Part shown: piece by piece, positions 34,340 through 46,448 of the stretch
How the letters are laid out: each line of letters begins with the position of its first letter
Position numbering within the stretch: the first letter of the stretch is position 1
NCBI RefSeq assembly: GCF_030704535.1
Contig: NC_081823.1
Location: forward strand, 5,896,501 to 5,960,500
DNA length: 64,000 bases
From: Vitis vinifera
Taxonomy: Eukaryota; Streptophyta; Magnoliopsida; Vitales; Vitaceae
Direction: 5' to 3'
Made by a program: the position numbers and the translations under genes
Notes under the pieces: model-generated
What the model was told of the DNA's origin: nothing
What the model saw: the letters and a program-made list of their open reading frames with translations, nothing else
Databases searched by the model: none

Positions 34340-36569
34340 TGCCTTCCCATTCCATACCCGTTTTCTGATCATCATCATCTGAATCACATTACACCCTTCC
34401 ATACCTGTTTTCCGACGACTCCCGATGCCACAGTATTTCCTACTCTTCAATCAATCCACCTATATTAAATAATATGATTGTTAATATCCTCCACTATCTC
34501 ATTTACAATCACAAATTTAGGTGAAACCCTCTAATGGAATTTTTTAAAGTCTTGAGGTGTATGTCGATTGCAATGATAGGCATCCATTTTAATACTTACA
34601 TAAAAGCCAATAGCATCTTTATCACATGAAGTTAATGAAATGTCATGCTTCATGCATGATTGTCGGCCTCACTGCCATTTGGTGTGTCATGCAAATAGAA
34701 TCAAACAAGGACCACACCTTTTTATGAATTTATAATATACAATAAAAGAAACTTTTATAAATATTATTCATTTTCAAGATAAATACGAAAATAAAATTCA
34801 AACGGATCATTAACCATCCATACCAAAAGATGATAAAATATGCTAATAAATATATTAAGAAAAATACATTAACGATTACAACTCTATAGGATTTTGTTAT
34901 TCATGTTATATTTATTTCCAAAAAATATGAGAAAATTATAATGGAAAGAAGAAAAAAAAAAGAAAATTAATAAATTATTTTTATATATTATTTCAAAATT
35001 TTATATAAAAATACATAAATTTCAAATTAACTTTACAAAATATCATATTTGCATATATTAAATTTCTCTTTACATTTACCTTGTTCACACCTCCATTTTA
35101 AAACATTAATTTTATTAATATATTCACCTGTAAATTTAAAAAATACTTAAATGATTTGAGGTATTCCTCTCTTTCACACTCATCTTCTTTTTTTTCTCTT
35201 TCATAAAAAAACCTAAGAAAAATTTTTTTTTAGGACTTATTTTTTTATATAAAAAATATAATAAAATAATTAAAAAAACAAATAAAAAGAATTTAGAAAT
35301 GACTTAAAAGTGAGAAATCATGAAAAAACTGTAAAAAAAAAAAAATAAATAAATAAATAAATAAATAAACCTCATTTTATGGTGTATAAACCTAAAATCG
35401 GACAATGAAACAGAGAGTGTATTTTTCGTAATTTGATTATTTCATTAATTAATATTTTTTACTAAAAGCTGATTATGTAAATGAATGCTGAGAGAAAGGA
35501 GATAGATGCATATATAAATTCCCTTTAACTTTATTTATATTTAATTTTTAAAATATTTTTTATAATAAAATCAAATATGAAAACATCATTTAATTTTTCT
35601 TCTCTTTACTACTTTTTTTTAATATTTTCATGTAACGAAATATATAGTAACATACTTTTAAAGTAAGGGAAGAACAAATTGGAATCGTGAAATAGTGAAA
35701 CAGGCTGTATAAATAAAATATTTGCAATTAAAGCTTTAGCAGTCATGGAGCAAGGACACATCCAACATAGCTGCAAAGCTTTCTATTATATTCTCACTCT
35801 TCTCCATTAATAGGAAGATCAGTTTCTGCGACACAGCATTGCCTTAGGTGGTTAGCTGGATAAGATAAAACCAACTCTTTGGACTTCCACGTGATTTTAA
35901 TATTTTCAAACTTGACAACGACCAGGAAAAATTATCAATCATTGTTTGGATTAATGGTTAAACCCTGTCGAATTGGTAACATTATAAATACATAATTTAT
36001 ATATTATTAAAATTAATAATAATAATAATAATAATAACATATAAATTAAAAATTAATAATATTTTATTTTTTATATTATTAAATTAAATCATGCATAATA
36101 TATTTTAAATATTATTATTATTATTATTATTATATAGCATTTAAATATAAATATATTGAAACTGAAGTAAAATTAAATTGTTTATTTTTAACTAATTTTA
36201 TCATTTTAAAAAAATATTATATTGTTTTATTTAATATCATAAATTTTTAGAAAAGAGTATGTCTTTTTGTTTGTTAGACGTAACATGAAAATGCATGTAG
36301 CCGAGTGGTTCTATGTGGAACTTTAATTGGTTCATATCCTATGGATTTTCTTTTATATATTTCATGAACTTTAATATCATTAACAAATGGCATTAGGATT
36401 GAGCTTAAGAAATGTAAAAGGGCGAATCTAGGCCTATATTAGTGGGCTTTTGTGTGAAAACAATCTGATTTATTGGTTAAATGGTAGGTTCAAGCCGCCC
36501 TCAGCCAGTTAAATGGTCAAACGGTCCAAAAGGAAGGACCAAAACAAGAAGGTTGTCAACGATTAGACC
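34340..36569. repeat. Degenerate repeat unit 4 (P and T modules)
   Basis: P module 34460-34750 (GGCATCCATTTTAATACT, ACATAAAAGCCAATAGCAT, TCATGCTTCATGCATGATTG). T module start 35740-35900 (GCAGTCATGGAGCAAGGACA, CATCCAACATAGCTGCAAAG, GGAAGATCAGTTTCTGCGAC). An AT/ATT-rich filler (35990-36160) follows, and the rest of T continues after the MITE at 36570. Confidence 0.6.
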
Positions 36570-36809
36570 GAGTTTAGTAAATCAACTTAATGACTTAAAG
36601 TGATTTAATTTATATAATCTCAAATCTTTTTAATATAATTTTAGATTTAAATAAAAATAAATTAACTAATTTTTACTTAAGACTCAAAATCATTTTTAAT
36701 TTTAAATTGTGATATTAATTTACTTTAATAAACATGTTTAATCTATTTAAGAACTTAAATTAAATTATTAAATCACTTTAAACTATTAAATTGATTTATC
36801 AAATACCTC
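36570..36809. mobile_element. MITE with about 40-bp terminal inverted repeats
   Basis: Left end GAGTTTAGTAAATCAACTTA followed by ATGACTTAAAGTGATTT; the right end is its complement (AATCACTTTAAACTATTAAA then TTGATTTATCAAATACCTC). 240 bp, AT-rich, no coding. Related pieces lie at 37276-37350 and 49248-49410. The TIR style resembles hAT-derived plant MITEs. Confidence 0.65.
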
Positions 36810-36867
36810 TCATCTTTTTGTAATTTTCCTTTTATCACAATGTTGATGATGACACCAAATATTCAAA

Positions 36868-37235
36868 ATATTATTTTATTGAGTTTATGAATTTTTATTA
36901 TTTTTTTAAAGATATTTTTCATTATGGCAAGAATCAATTTTTAAGAATATCTTTCCATTAAATTTATGATTTCTTCTTAAATTTTATAAGACATTTTTAT
37001 TATGAGAGGGCCCGTTTGTTTGTGGTTGCAGGTAAAATAATGTTTTTCAGTTTTTAAGTATGAAAAACAAACAGGCCCCCTCTTAATAAAAAGGATATTA
37101 GAAAACTTAAGAAGAAATCAGAAATTTAAAGGAAAGATACTCTAACAATTGAGGCTAAGCTATGACGAAAACTATCTTTAAAAAATTTATAAAAAAAAAT
37201 CATAAATTCAATAAAATGATATTCTAAATATATGG
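36868..37235. repeat. Large inverted repeat of T-module sequence
   Basis: The T-module stretch 36868-37025 reappears inverted at about 37060-37235, sharing TTTCTTCTTAA, ATATCTTTCC and GAGGGGGCC/GGGCCCGTTTGTTT. The turn lies between two GTTTGTTT arms near 37040. A third, direct copy follows at 37380-37850. Confidence 0.65.
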
Positions 37236-37359
37236 TGTAATTAGATTAAAACAAAAAAAAATTACAAAAAGGATGAGAGGTGTTTGATAACTCAACTTAA
37301 TGGCTTAAAGTTAATAACTTAAGTTAATTTACAAAACACCTTTCATCTTTTTTGTAATT

Positions 37360-37850
37360 TTCCTTTTGTAATGTTGATAGTAATGACATCAAATATTCAT
37401 AATATCATTTTATTAAATTTATGATTTTTTATTATTATTATTTTGGCTCAATTCTTAGAGTATATTTCCATTAAATTTTTTATTTCTTCTAAATTTTCTA
37501 ATATCTTTTTTATTGTGAGAGGGCCATTTATTTGTGGTTACATGTAAAATAATGTTTTTCAGTTTTTAAGTGTATATATAGAAAAAAAAATTATTTTTCG
37601 ATAAATGGTTGATTTTACTTTTAAGAAATATATATAATCCATAAAGATGATGAAAAATTATATTATTTTGTTTTATTTTGGTTTTATAAAAAATGAATTT
37701 ATTTGTAAAATTATTCATATAATTGATTAAGATTTAAAAGATTAAAATTATTCCTATATTCTCATCTTACTTTTATCATTTGTGAATTGGAAGTAAATTT
37801 TAACTAATCTAATTTGAAAACATATTTAATAAATAAACAAACTTATATCG
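37360..37850. repeat. T module, additional direct copy
   Basis: Begins AATTTTCCTTTTGTAATGTTGA and runs through TGAGAGGGCCATTTATTTGTGG to AGATTTAAAAGATTAAAATT, collinear with 43080-43550. Confidence 0.6.
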
Positions 37851-37985
37851 ATGTGTTTGATGATGGTTTTAGAAAACGGTTTTAGTCTTTTTAACATTGG
37901 AATAACAAAAAATTTCAAATATTAGAAAGATTAAAAACACTTTTTAAAATCACTATTAAACTGATTCATAATATCCTAAATACAA

Positions 37986-37990
<5 letters not shown>

Positions 37991-38020
<30 letters not shown>
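37991..38020. repeat. (AT)n microsatellite
   Basis: Fifteen AT dinucleotides; a shorter (AT) run follows near 38065. Confidence 0.9.
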
Positions 38021-38027
<7 letters not shown>

Positions 38028-39172
38028 TAATAATATTTTAATATTTTACCTTAAAATAAAGAATATATATATATATATGATGTATTTTACCACTAATAAT
38101 AGGGAAAAGAAAGAAATTGGATGTGAATAAAAAATTATATATGAAAAAAAATCAAAGAAATGAGATGTGAACAAGAAACTCAGTAGCGTGAATAAGGAAA
38201 AAAGAAGACCAAAATTTAAGAATGAAATTAAGAAAATACAATGAACTATGAATTAACTATGATACTCTTTGTCAAAGCCAGACATCTATTTTAATAGTGG
38301 ATGATAAAGTAAGTTATGGATCATGTAAAAACAACGAACTAATCAACTCCATTGCTTAAAAAATGTATGTAGTTATCATTAAGTATATCATGAAAATAAC
38401 ACCAACAAAGTACCACGACTTCAACATTTTGCAGCAATGTGATGAAAGCCAAATTGATTTATTAGAAAAAGAAAAAAAAACATTAAATAGATTTTGTCAC
38501 TTAACAAAGTCTTAGATAGAAACCTTACTAATTTTATAAAACAATTTGATTTTCAATTTTATTTGAGTAAACGTGAAATTCAATCTCAATCAATGAAATT
38601 AAGAAAATATTAAAAATACAAATTTTAGGTTAGTTAATTTGTAAAAACCATAATTTCCACAATCTTTATGGTATAGTATTCTCACAATCTCTTTCTTCCT
38701 CTTCTCTCCAAAACCTCTATCAAAATACCATCAAACTCAATACCAATTATATAATAGCCACCATAAATAATTTAAATATTTTAATTATCCTATAAATATG
38801 ATTAAAAAATTTAAAATAAAGTTCTCACAACTTTTTGTAATGTTTGAAAAAAAAGGTACGAAATATGAAAAAAAAAATCAAAATAAAAGCATAATCCAAA
38901 TTAAAATTTAAAAATTAAAATTAAAATCAAAGATAAAGACATCAATTTTTTGTTTTTCTTTTTTTTTTTAAAAAACAATCATCTAAAAGATTGGTAAAAA
39001 TTGTCTTTCCAACAATCGGACATTCGTGGCTGCTGATCTTTTCGTGATTTTTCCTGATAAAGTCGATTTTTCGGCCGTAGATCGTACACTAAAGCATGAT
39101 AAAATATCCTAATAAATATATTAAGAAAATATCAAGTTATTTATTAAACAATACCTTAACAATTACAACATA
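38021..39172. other. AT-rich repeat-unit remnant, no gene
   Basis: Fragments of the 25.9-49.6 kb repeat unit (38240-38600 matches 45270-45620; 39090-39170 matches the tail of a P module at 34830-34890). No open frame of note. Confidence 0.5.
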
Positions 39173-39177
39173 ATAGT
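39173..39177. other. Target-site duplication ATAGT, left
   Basis: Matches 42214-42218 exactly. Confidence 0.85.
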
Positions 39178-42100
39178 TGTGGACCCCACATTTCGACTCA
39201 ATGCGTTTCCCACCCGATGGCGAGCTCGATTTTTATTTGAAAATTTGATTTTTATTTATTATTTGAAAATGACTTGGAGTCGCCCCTTATTTTTGTTTTA
39301 TTTTTAAAGGGTAAACAAAATAAGAAAGAAAAACCCTAAGTGTGACTCCTTATTTTGGAAAAGGCGGTCTGTGAAAAACCGGATCGGGTTCGGGGGTCAG
39401 GTTACTTATCGGGAATGTACGGTAAAGACCGTAGCACCCCTCTAAGTCCCTAAAGTCGGGTCTCTACTAATAGACTGAAGCTGACGTGGCAATCAATGAG
39501 GAAAATCAATGAATACTCAAATCGATCATGCACAATATGAGAAGCAAAGCATGTATAAAGAACAAGCAAAATACGAATAGATGCGTACCTGGGTGACGAG
39601 CCACAATGCGCTATCAAGAAGTGAGGTTAGCACACAATTAAGGAATAATTTCGAGCATGTCATAGAGCAAAATAAAATCGATCATGCATGGCAATTAAAT
39701 CAAACAAATAATCAATCAATCATAAGGAAATCACATATGTTAGGCCCCCACCAAAACCCGATTTATATTGCATGAATTAATCTCACGAATCCCATTATTT
39801 CGGAATTATGAAGATTCATCATTCTTGCTTGTGTAAAAATCAAAAGAAATAGAACATTATTTAAAAATCGGAGTGAAATTAAAACTATTCGAGAGATAAC
39901 TGGGTTTTTTGAGATTTATTTGGAAATTAGAGTCTCGAAAATTATTTGAAGATTAGAGTCTTGAAAAATTAAATTTAAGAATTGGGATTTTGGATATTAA
40001 ATTTGAAAGAAATTAGAATTTTAGAAATTGGAAATTAAGTTCAAAAATTGGAATTTTGAAGAATGTTTAAAATGGAATTTCGAAATAAAGAGCTAAAGTA
40101 ATAATAATTTAATAGATTAATGTGAGTTTTGGAATTTTGGAATTAGAAATTAAATTGGGAGTTGGAAATTTTAATGAATTGTTAAGAATGAAATTTTAGA
40201 ATAAATAAATAAAATAATAATAATTAAATAGATTAATGTGAATGTTGGAATTTTGGAATTAGCGGAAGCGGAAATTTTAATGAATTGTTTAAAAATGGAA
40301 TTTTAAAATAAATAAATAAATTAATAATAATTAAATAAATTAATGTGAATATTGGAATTTTCATGAATATAAATTTAATTCGGAAATCGAAAGTTTTAAA
40401 TGACTGTTTAAAATGAAATTTTAGAATAAATAAATAAAATAAAATAAAATAATTAAATAGATTAACGTGAATATTGGAATTTTCATGAATATAAATTTAA
40501 TTCGAAAGTCGAAAGTTTTAAATGAACTTTTTAAAATGGAATTTTAGAATAAATAAATAAAATAATATAATTAAATAGATTAATGTGAATATTGGAATTT
40601 TTGGAATTAGAAATTAAAATCGGAAATGGAAAATTTAACGAATTGTTTAATAATAATAATTAAATAAATTAATGTGAATATTGAAATTTTCAGAAATAGA
40701 AATTTAATTCGGAAGTCGAAAGTTTTAAATGAACTGTTTAAAATGGAATTTTAGAATAAATAAATAAAATAATAACAATAAATTAATGTGAATATTGGAA
40801 TTTTCAGAAATAGAAATTTAATTCGAAAATCGAAAGTTTTAAATGAACCGTTTAAAATAGAATAAATAAATAAAATAAAATAATTAAATAGATTAATGTG
40901 AATGTTGGAATTTTTGGAATTAGAAATTAAAATCGGAAGTGGGAAATTTTAATGAATTGTTTAAAATATAATTTTAGAATAAATAAATAAAATGATAATA
41001 ATTAAATAAATTAATGTGAATATTGGAATTTTTAGAAATAGAAATTAAATTCGGGATTCGGAAGTTTTTAAAGAATTATTTAAAATGGAATTTTAAAATA
41101 AATAAACAAAATAATAATGATTAAATAAATTAATGGTGAACATTAGAATTTTTGGAATTAGAAATTAAATTTGAAATTCGAAATTAGGAAATTTTAAAGA
41201 ATTGTTTAAAATATAATTTTAAAATAAATAAATAAGTAAACAAATAAAACAACAATAACACAATGCTAATAATAAATAAAACCCCTACTTTATGCTAACA
41301 TCTTTGGCTCACAAGTGCCTCCATTAAAACTCCCTTAAAAGAATAAATAAATAAAAACCTTTGCTTCCACACTTTCTTCCTGCAACTCCCCACTAACCCA
41401 TTCTCAGAAAATGCCTCAAGCTCAACGCAAACACCAATGACCCTTCTCACAACCAAGATATTAAAATAGCCTAATTTTTCTGCAAATCTCATACCGAGCA
41501 TCCACGTTTTCCTCCACAAAACTCCCAAATCAAAACCCACAAAAACCCTTTTCAAATCATCAAACAAATGCACCAGCATCAAGGCCTAAATCACCCTTCC
41601 CACCCAAAACAAATGGAAAAGCCAAACGAAATCCAAAAACAGAATACATTATTAAGCCCAAAAACCCTAAACCGACACAACCTACGTGATAAAATCGTCC
41701 CGAGCTTATTCCATGGAAGCCCGAAACCCGAAAGCGCACCAACCGCATCAAGATTCTTCCATCCTCCGCAAAGAAGAATTTATTAGGAGACAAAAACCCA
41801 AAAATTTCTTTATGGGTTATCCCAATAGAAATAATGAAGAGAAACAAAAACCAGAAATGAAAAAAAAAATAAAATTCATGGCCATACCTGGGCTTCTTCC
41901 CGCAAATCTCTCTCAGCTTTTCCACCTCCCAAAACCCCCCATTTCGAGCTCCCCCCTAGCTTCAGGTCCACTACCGAAAAAAAACTCTTTTTCCTCTCCT
42001 GGCAGCTTCTTTTTTTGCTCCTTCCCAAAAACCCTCCTCCGCGAATGCTCTTCCCCCCTCAGACCTGCTCTCCTTTTTCTTTCCCGCCCATTCTCCTGTC

Positions 42101-42213
42101 TTTTCGTCCCATCTCGCCGCCACCACCAGCTTGATTTCGGGGTGGTCAGATGAATAAACAAAGAAAAACCATCATCATGAAAAAAAAAACTTTTACCCTT
42201 CGGGGGGTCTACA
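39178..42213 (-). mobile_element. Solo LTR of the giant Tat/Ogre-like gypsy family (3036 bp)
   Basis: Read on the minus strand, it starts TGTAGACCCCCCGAAGGG and ends GGGGTCCACA, the same ends as the LTR at 49612-52711. It is flanked by perfect ATAGT duplications, and no primer site or internal domain follows, so it is a solo LTR left by LTR-LTR recombination. Removing it restores the surrounding repeat unit. It includes a minisatellite (40080-41240). Open frames in its GC-richer end (41290-42170) lack recognisable domains and are not called. Confidence 0.92.
40080..41240 (-). repeat. LTR-internal minisatellite, about ten units
   Basis: AATTAATGTGAATATTGGAA anchors recur at 40116, 40232, 40339, 40461, 40579, 40669, 40782, 40892, 41010 and 41129, spaced 90-122 bp. 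Units also carry TCGAAAGTTTTAAATGAA and AATGGAATTTTAGAATAAAT. The other LTR has only about four units. Confidence 0.85.
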
Positions 42214-42218
42214 ATAGT
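42214..42218. other. Target-site duplication ATAGT, right
   Basis: Pairs with 39173-39177. Confidence 0.85.
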
Positions 42219-43324
42219 ATACGCTATGTTTACTTCTAAGAAATTCGAGGGAATTATAAGAAAAGTAAAATAAAAAGATTTAAAGATGTTAAATTACTTT
42301 AATTTATTTTAAAGTTTTATATAAAGATAAAATAATTTCAAAATACATAAATTTTAAATTAATTTAAAATATATATAATTACATTTACCAAATTTCTCAT
42401 ACCTCTCATTTTAAAACATTAATCTTATTCATACATTTACAACAAATTTTGAATATACCCAAAAGTACTCTTTATATTCTTTTCCTTCCCACTCATTTTC
42501 TTTTCTTTTTTTTTTTTTCAATTTTTTTTCTTTTCAATAATAAATCCTAAGAGAAAATATATTTAATGTTTATTCTTTATGTGTATTTAAAAAAAACTTT
42601 GTTATAAAAATGATTAAAAAACAATTAGAAGTAGGAAATCTTGAAAAGTGAAAGAAATATTAAAAAGGAAAAAAATTATGTCATAATAAATTGACTTGAA
42701 AGGTTGGACACAAGAAAAATGTATCAACATTTTTTTATCCTCAAAACTAATTATTTGGATGGATGCAAAGATAAATCGATAAATGCAAATATAGTTTCCT
42801 TAAACTTTATTTATATTTGATTTTTCTAATATTTTTATTATAAAATTAAATATTAAAAATGTTTTCTTGGAACCGAATATAAAGTAAAGTAAGAGAATTG
42901 TAACCAGCGTATTGCAATTACAGCTAGAGCAGTCATGGAGCAAGGACAGCTTTCTATTATATTCTCACTCTCCTCCATTAATAGTAAGATCAGTTTCTGC
43001 TGCACAACACTGCCATAGGTGGCTAGCTGGTAAAGACAAAACAATTCTTTGGACCTTCATGTGATATTATGTCATCTAAATGTCATCCTTTTTGTAATTT
43101 TCCTTTTCTCATCATGCTGATGATGATGACACCAGATACTCAGAGTATCATTTTATTGAATTTATAATTTTTTTTTAAAGGTAGTTTTTGTTACGATGTA
43201 CTCAATTCTTAGAGTATATTTCCATTAAATTTATGATTTCTTCTAAAGTTTTTCTAATTTCTTTTTTTATTATGAGAGGGCCCGTTTGGATGTGGTTACA
43301 TGAAAATTAATGTTTTTTTTTTAG
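42219..43324. repeat. Degenerate repeat unit 5, T module
   Basis: Resumes the unit interrupted by the solo LTR and includes a T module at 42900-43320 (GCAGTCATGGAGCAAGGACA, AAGATCAGTTTCTGCTGCAC, GAGAGGGCCCGTTTGGATGT). A minus-strand frame 42853-43044 is partly shared with units 2 and 4, but only because the DNA is. Confidence 0.6.
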
Positions 43325-43782
43325 TTTTTACGCGTATATGCTGAAAAACTTTTGCTATAATAATATTTTATTTTAGGATAAATGGTTTATTTTATTTTTA
43401 AGAAATATAATATGTGAATATTGTTATAATGAAAAGTTATATTATTTTGTTTTATTTTTGTGTTATAATTCATAAAATAATTTGTATAATTGATTAAGAT
43501 TTAAAAGATTAAAATTATTAATATATTCTTGTATTACCTTTATCATATATGAATTGGGTATAAATTTTAACCAATCTAATTTGAAAACACATTTAATAAA
43601 TAAATGTACATTTTAATATTTAATCTTAAAAGTATATCTAATGTATTTCACTATTATTAATAAAATCAAAACCTTCAAAAACGTTTTGATTTATAAAAAA
43701 AGTGAAAGAAAATGAATGTGAATAAGAAATTAACAATGAATAAAAAGATACAAAAGAAATGATATGTAAACTAGAATGAATG
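43325..43782. repeat. Direct duplication flanking TIR element, left copy
   Basis: 458 bp starting TTTTTACGCG and ending GAATGAATG. The right copy at 44629-45082 differs at few positions (about 97% alike by eye), far closer than any pair of T modules. Confidence 0.9.
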
Positions 43783-44628
43783 ACAACGGGGAGGGTTCAG
43801 GACGAGTCGCCCCCATCCCAACTCCGCCCCGTTTATTCAAAACAAATCTCATTCCTGTCTCATTTAAAAAATTAAACGGGATGGGGCGGGTATGATAAAT
43901 TCCCATGCCCGTCCCGCCCTTTTTAATTTTTTTTTTTTTTGAATTCATAATTGAAACAGTCGCCCCTCCTTTGCATACTGCCGCAGTGCCGCCATGATCA
44001 GATCTCCGACTGTTGAATCTGGCGACATCACAACCTGGACTGGCCCTAAACTCCTTTGAACGGTGAGATTGAGCAGCAACTTGGTCAACTGTGGCCCTCC
44101 CTCCACCGACAGTCCAAAGACACTCCTACCTGAGAGTAGGTCCGGCAAGGTCTTTGGACGGCGAAGCTCAGCCTGCGGGGCCATAGTCATCGGAATACTG
44201 GAGTGGAACGACGACGATCTCTGGGCCAGCTTCCCCTTCAGGTTCTTTTCTTCGTGTCCTCTCCGGTGAGTCTTGGAAGTAGACATGATGATAATAGTAG
44301 AATTCTAAAAGGGCGGGAAGGAAATTTCAATGAACAGATTATCTCAATCGGCGATAATGGAAGAATCTGAGGTGAGGGAAGCCAAGAAATGGAGAAGAGC
44401 TAATGCTCTTTGATTTCCGGCGACAGGAAGCTACCATACCCAGAACAGTGGAAGAGTGAATAAAAGAAACATTAATTGGGGTGGGGCGGGGTGGGGCAAT
44501 ACCCGAACTCGCCCCGGGTTTTTTAAACAATTCCCAAACCCGTCCCAAACCCATTTATTAAAATTTAACCCCGTCCCATTAGGGGCGGGGCGGGTACCCG
44601 AAAAAACCCGCCCCATTGCCATCCCTAA
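43778..44628. mobile_element. TIR element (hAT/MITE-like) carrying a host gene fragment
   Basis: Imperfect GC-rich inverted ends: left ATGACAACGGGGAGGGTTC, right (complement) ATGGCAATGGGGCGGGTTT, each followed by further CCCGCCCC/GGGGCGGG subterminal repeats. Between them is about 500 bp of single-copy-like sequence with a protein-coding exon (43945-44286) and its 5' UTR. This is the layout of a Pack-type element that has captured a gene piece. No transposase is present. No short target duplication is seen; instead 455-bp direct repeats flank it. Confidence 0.6.
43945..44286 (-). pseudogene. Captured 5' exon of an At4g22758-like (DUF7054) gene
   Basis: An open frame of 113 residues from the ATG at 44286. 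The N-terminal half is basic and Ser-rich (SSSFHSSIPM, RRPKTLPDLLSG). Then comes LTKLLLNLTVQRSLGPVQVV, MSPDSTVGDLIMAALRQYAK and EGRLFQL, where it ends at TGA. The pattern LLLNVTVxRSLGPVQ and a ubiquitin-like QYxKEGR segment match plant DUF7054 proteins of unknown function, which are usually longer and continue past EGR. The frame ends abruptly in unrelated sequence and an A-run. So this is a truncated copy, with the 5' UTR retained up to about 44450. Whether it is transcribed is unknown. It may also be an intact short exon whose gene lies elsewhere. Confidence 0.65.
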
Positions 44629-45082
44629 TTTTTACGCGTATTGAAAAACTTTTGCTATAATAATATTTTATTTTAGGATAAATGGTTTTTTTATTTTTAA
44701 GAAATATAATATGTGAATATTGTTATAATGAAAAGTTATATTATTTTGTTTTATTTTTGTGTTATAATTCATAAAATAATTTGTATAATTGATTAAGATT
44801 TAAAATATTAAAATTATTAATATATTCTTGTATTACCTTTATCATATATGAATTGGGTATAAATTTTAACCAATCTAATTTGAAAACACATTTAATAAAT
44901 AAATGTACATTTTAATATTTAATCTTAAAAAGTATATCAAATGTATTTCACTATTATTAATAAAATCAAAACCTTCAAAAACATTTTGATTTATAAAGAA
45001 AGTGAAAGAAAATGAATGTGAATAAGAAATTAACAATGAATAAGAAGATACGAAAGAAATTATATATAAACAAGAATGAATG
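44629..45082. repeat. Direct duplication flanking TIR element, right copy
   Basis: 454 bp; pair of 43325-43782. Beyond it (45083 on) the sequence continues the repeat unit without interruption. Confidence 0.9.
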
Positions 45083-46409
45083 TCTTCATTGATTAATCAC
45101 TAATGTCAAAAAAATGAAAATATAAGTGAATTTTGTCAGCTACAATAAAATTAAAATTTAATCATGCATATAATTAGTGACTTTTATAAAATTTTAATAA
45201 AAGGAATAAAAAACAAGCCTAAAATCAACTCATCAATAAAAGTCTAAATTAAATAATATAATTGTTAATATCCTCCAATATCTCATTTAACATTGCAAGC
45301 TAAGCTAAACATCTATTTTAATAGTGGATGATAAAGTGGATAGGTTCTCCATAAAAAAATGTTCATGTAGTAGTCATTATTAAGTATATCATGAAAAAAA
45401 CACCAACTAAGTATCATGACTTCAATATTTTTCAGGAATGTCATGAAAATCAAATTCATTGATTGAAAAAAAACAAAAGAAAAAAAAATTAAATTGTTTT
45501 TGTCACTACAAAAGAAAGAAAGTCTTAATCTTAAACCTTCCTAGTTTTTCGATACAATTTGATTTTCAATTTTATTGGAGTAAACATTGGGGAATTAACG
45601 ATACCAAGTTGGGATATGATTTTTTAAGATGAAAAGTAAATAAAAATTCAATCTCAATCCTTAACCATTCATATAATAAATTGAATAAAAGGGTGATAGT
45701 CATTATAATAAACATATTAATTATTAAATTCTCCAAACTTAAGATTAAATTTCCTAGCTTTCACAATCAAAGAAATTTGATTGATTATTTGTGAAATTTT
45801 GGTGCCTAAATTTATTATGAACTGCCTTCAAATATCAAAGGAATATATTTTCTAAAATTCCATCCCACACCTTCCCATCCTTTTCAATACTTTTTAATTG
45901 TGTTTATTTTCTAAGTGGGACCAACTTCATAAAATACTCAATCCCAAAACATAAGTAAGGTGAAACATATTACATAATGGTTTCTTTTTTTATTTGGATA
46001 AAAAACATACTTCATTCATTTTTTTTTTCCCATGTTATAGCAAGTACTTTTTGAAAAATTAGTTCAAAGTTATAAAAATATTAATAATGATATGGAGGAT
46101 GTTTTTTCAAATGTGGTGATTATCTTATCTATACACAAATATTTCTTGCCATTTGTTAATAATTTATATGTTAAATAAGTTTAATTATAATGAGGAATAA
46201 AACAACTAAAAATTAAGCCTAACTGAAACTCTAAAATGTATAAATAGGCTGCCAAAATTAATGTTTTTTTATATGGGTTATTTGGACACATGAGTCATAA
46301 TAACTATCAAATTGTAAAAATAACCTTCCCTTTTAATTTTATTAAGAAATGATCCTCTTTGGACATTTTTACTCCTCTATATTTTGTTTATCTTCAAAAA
46401 CAATGTATA

Positions 46410-46448
<39 letters not shown>

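Noticed and set aside
41290..42170. Several open frames on both strands at the end of the solo LTR
   Set aside because: They lie in a 3-kb LTR, overlap each other in opposite strands, and have no recognisable domain or conservation in the sister LTR.
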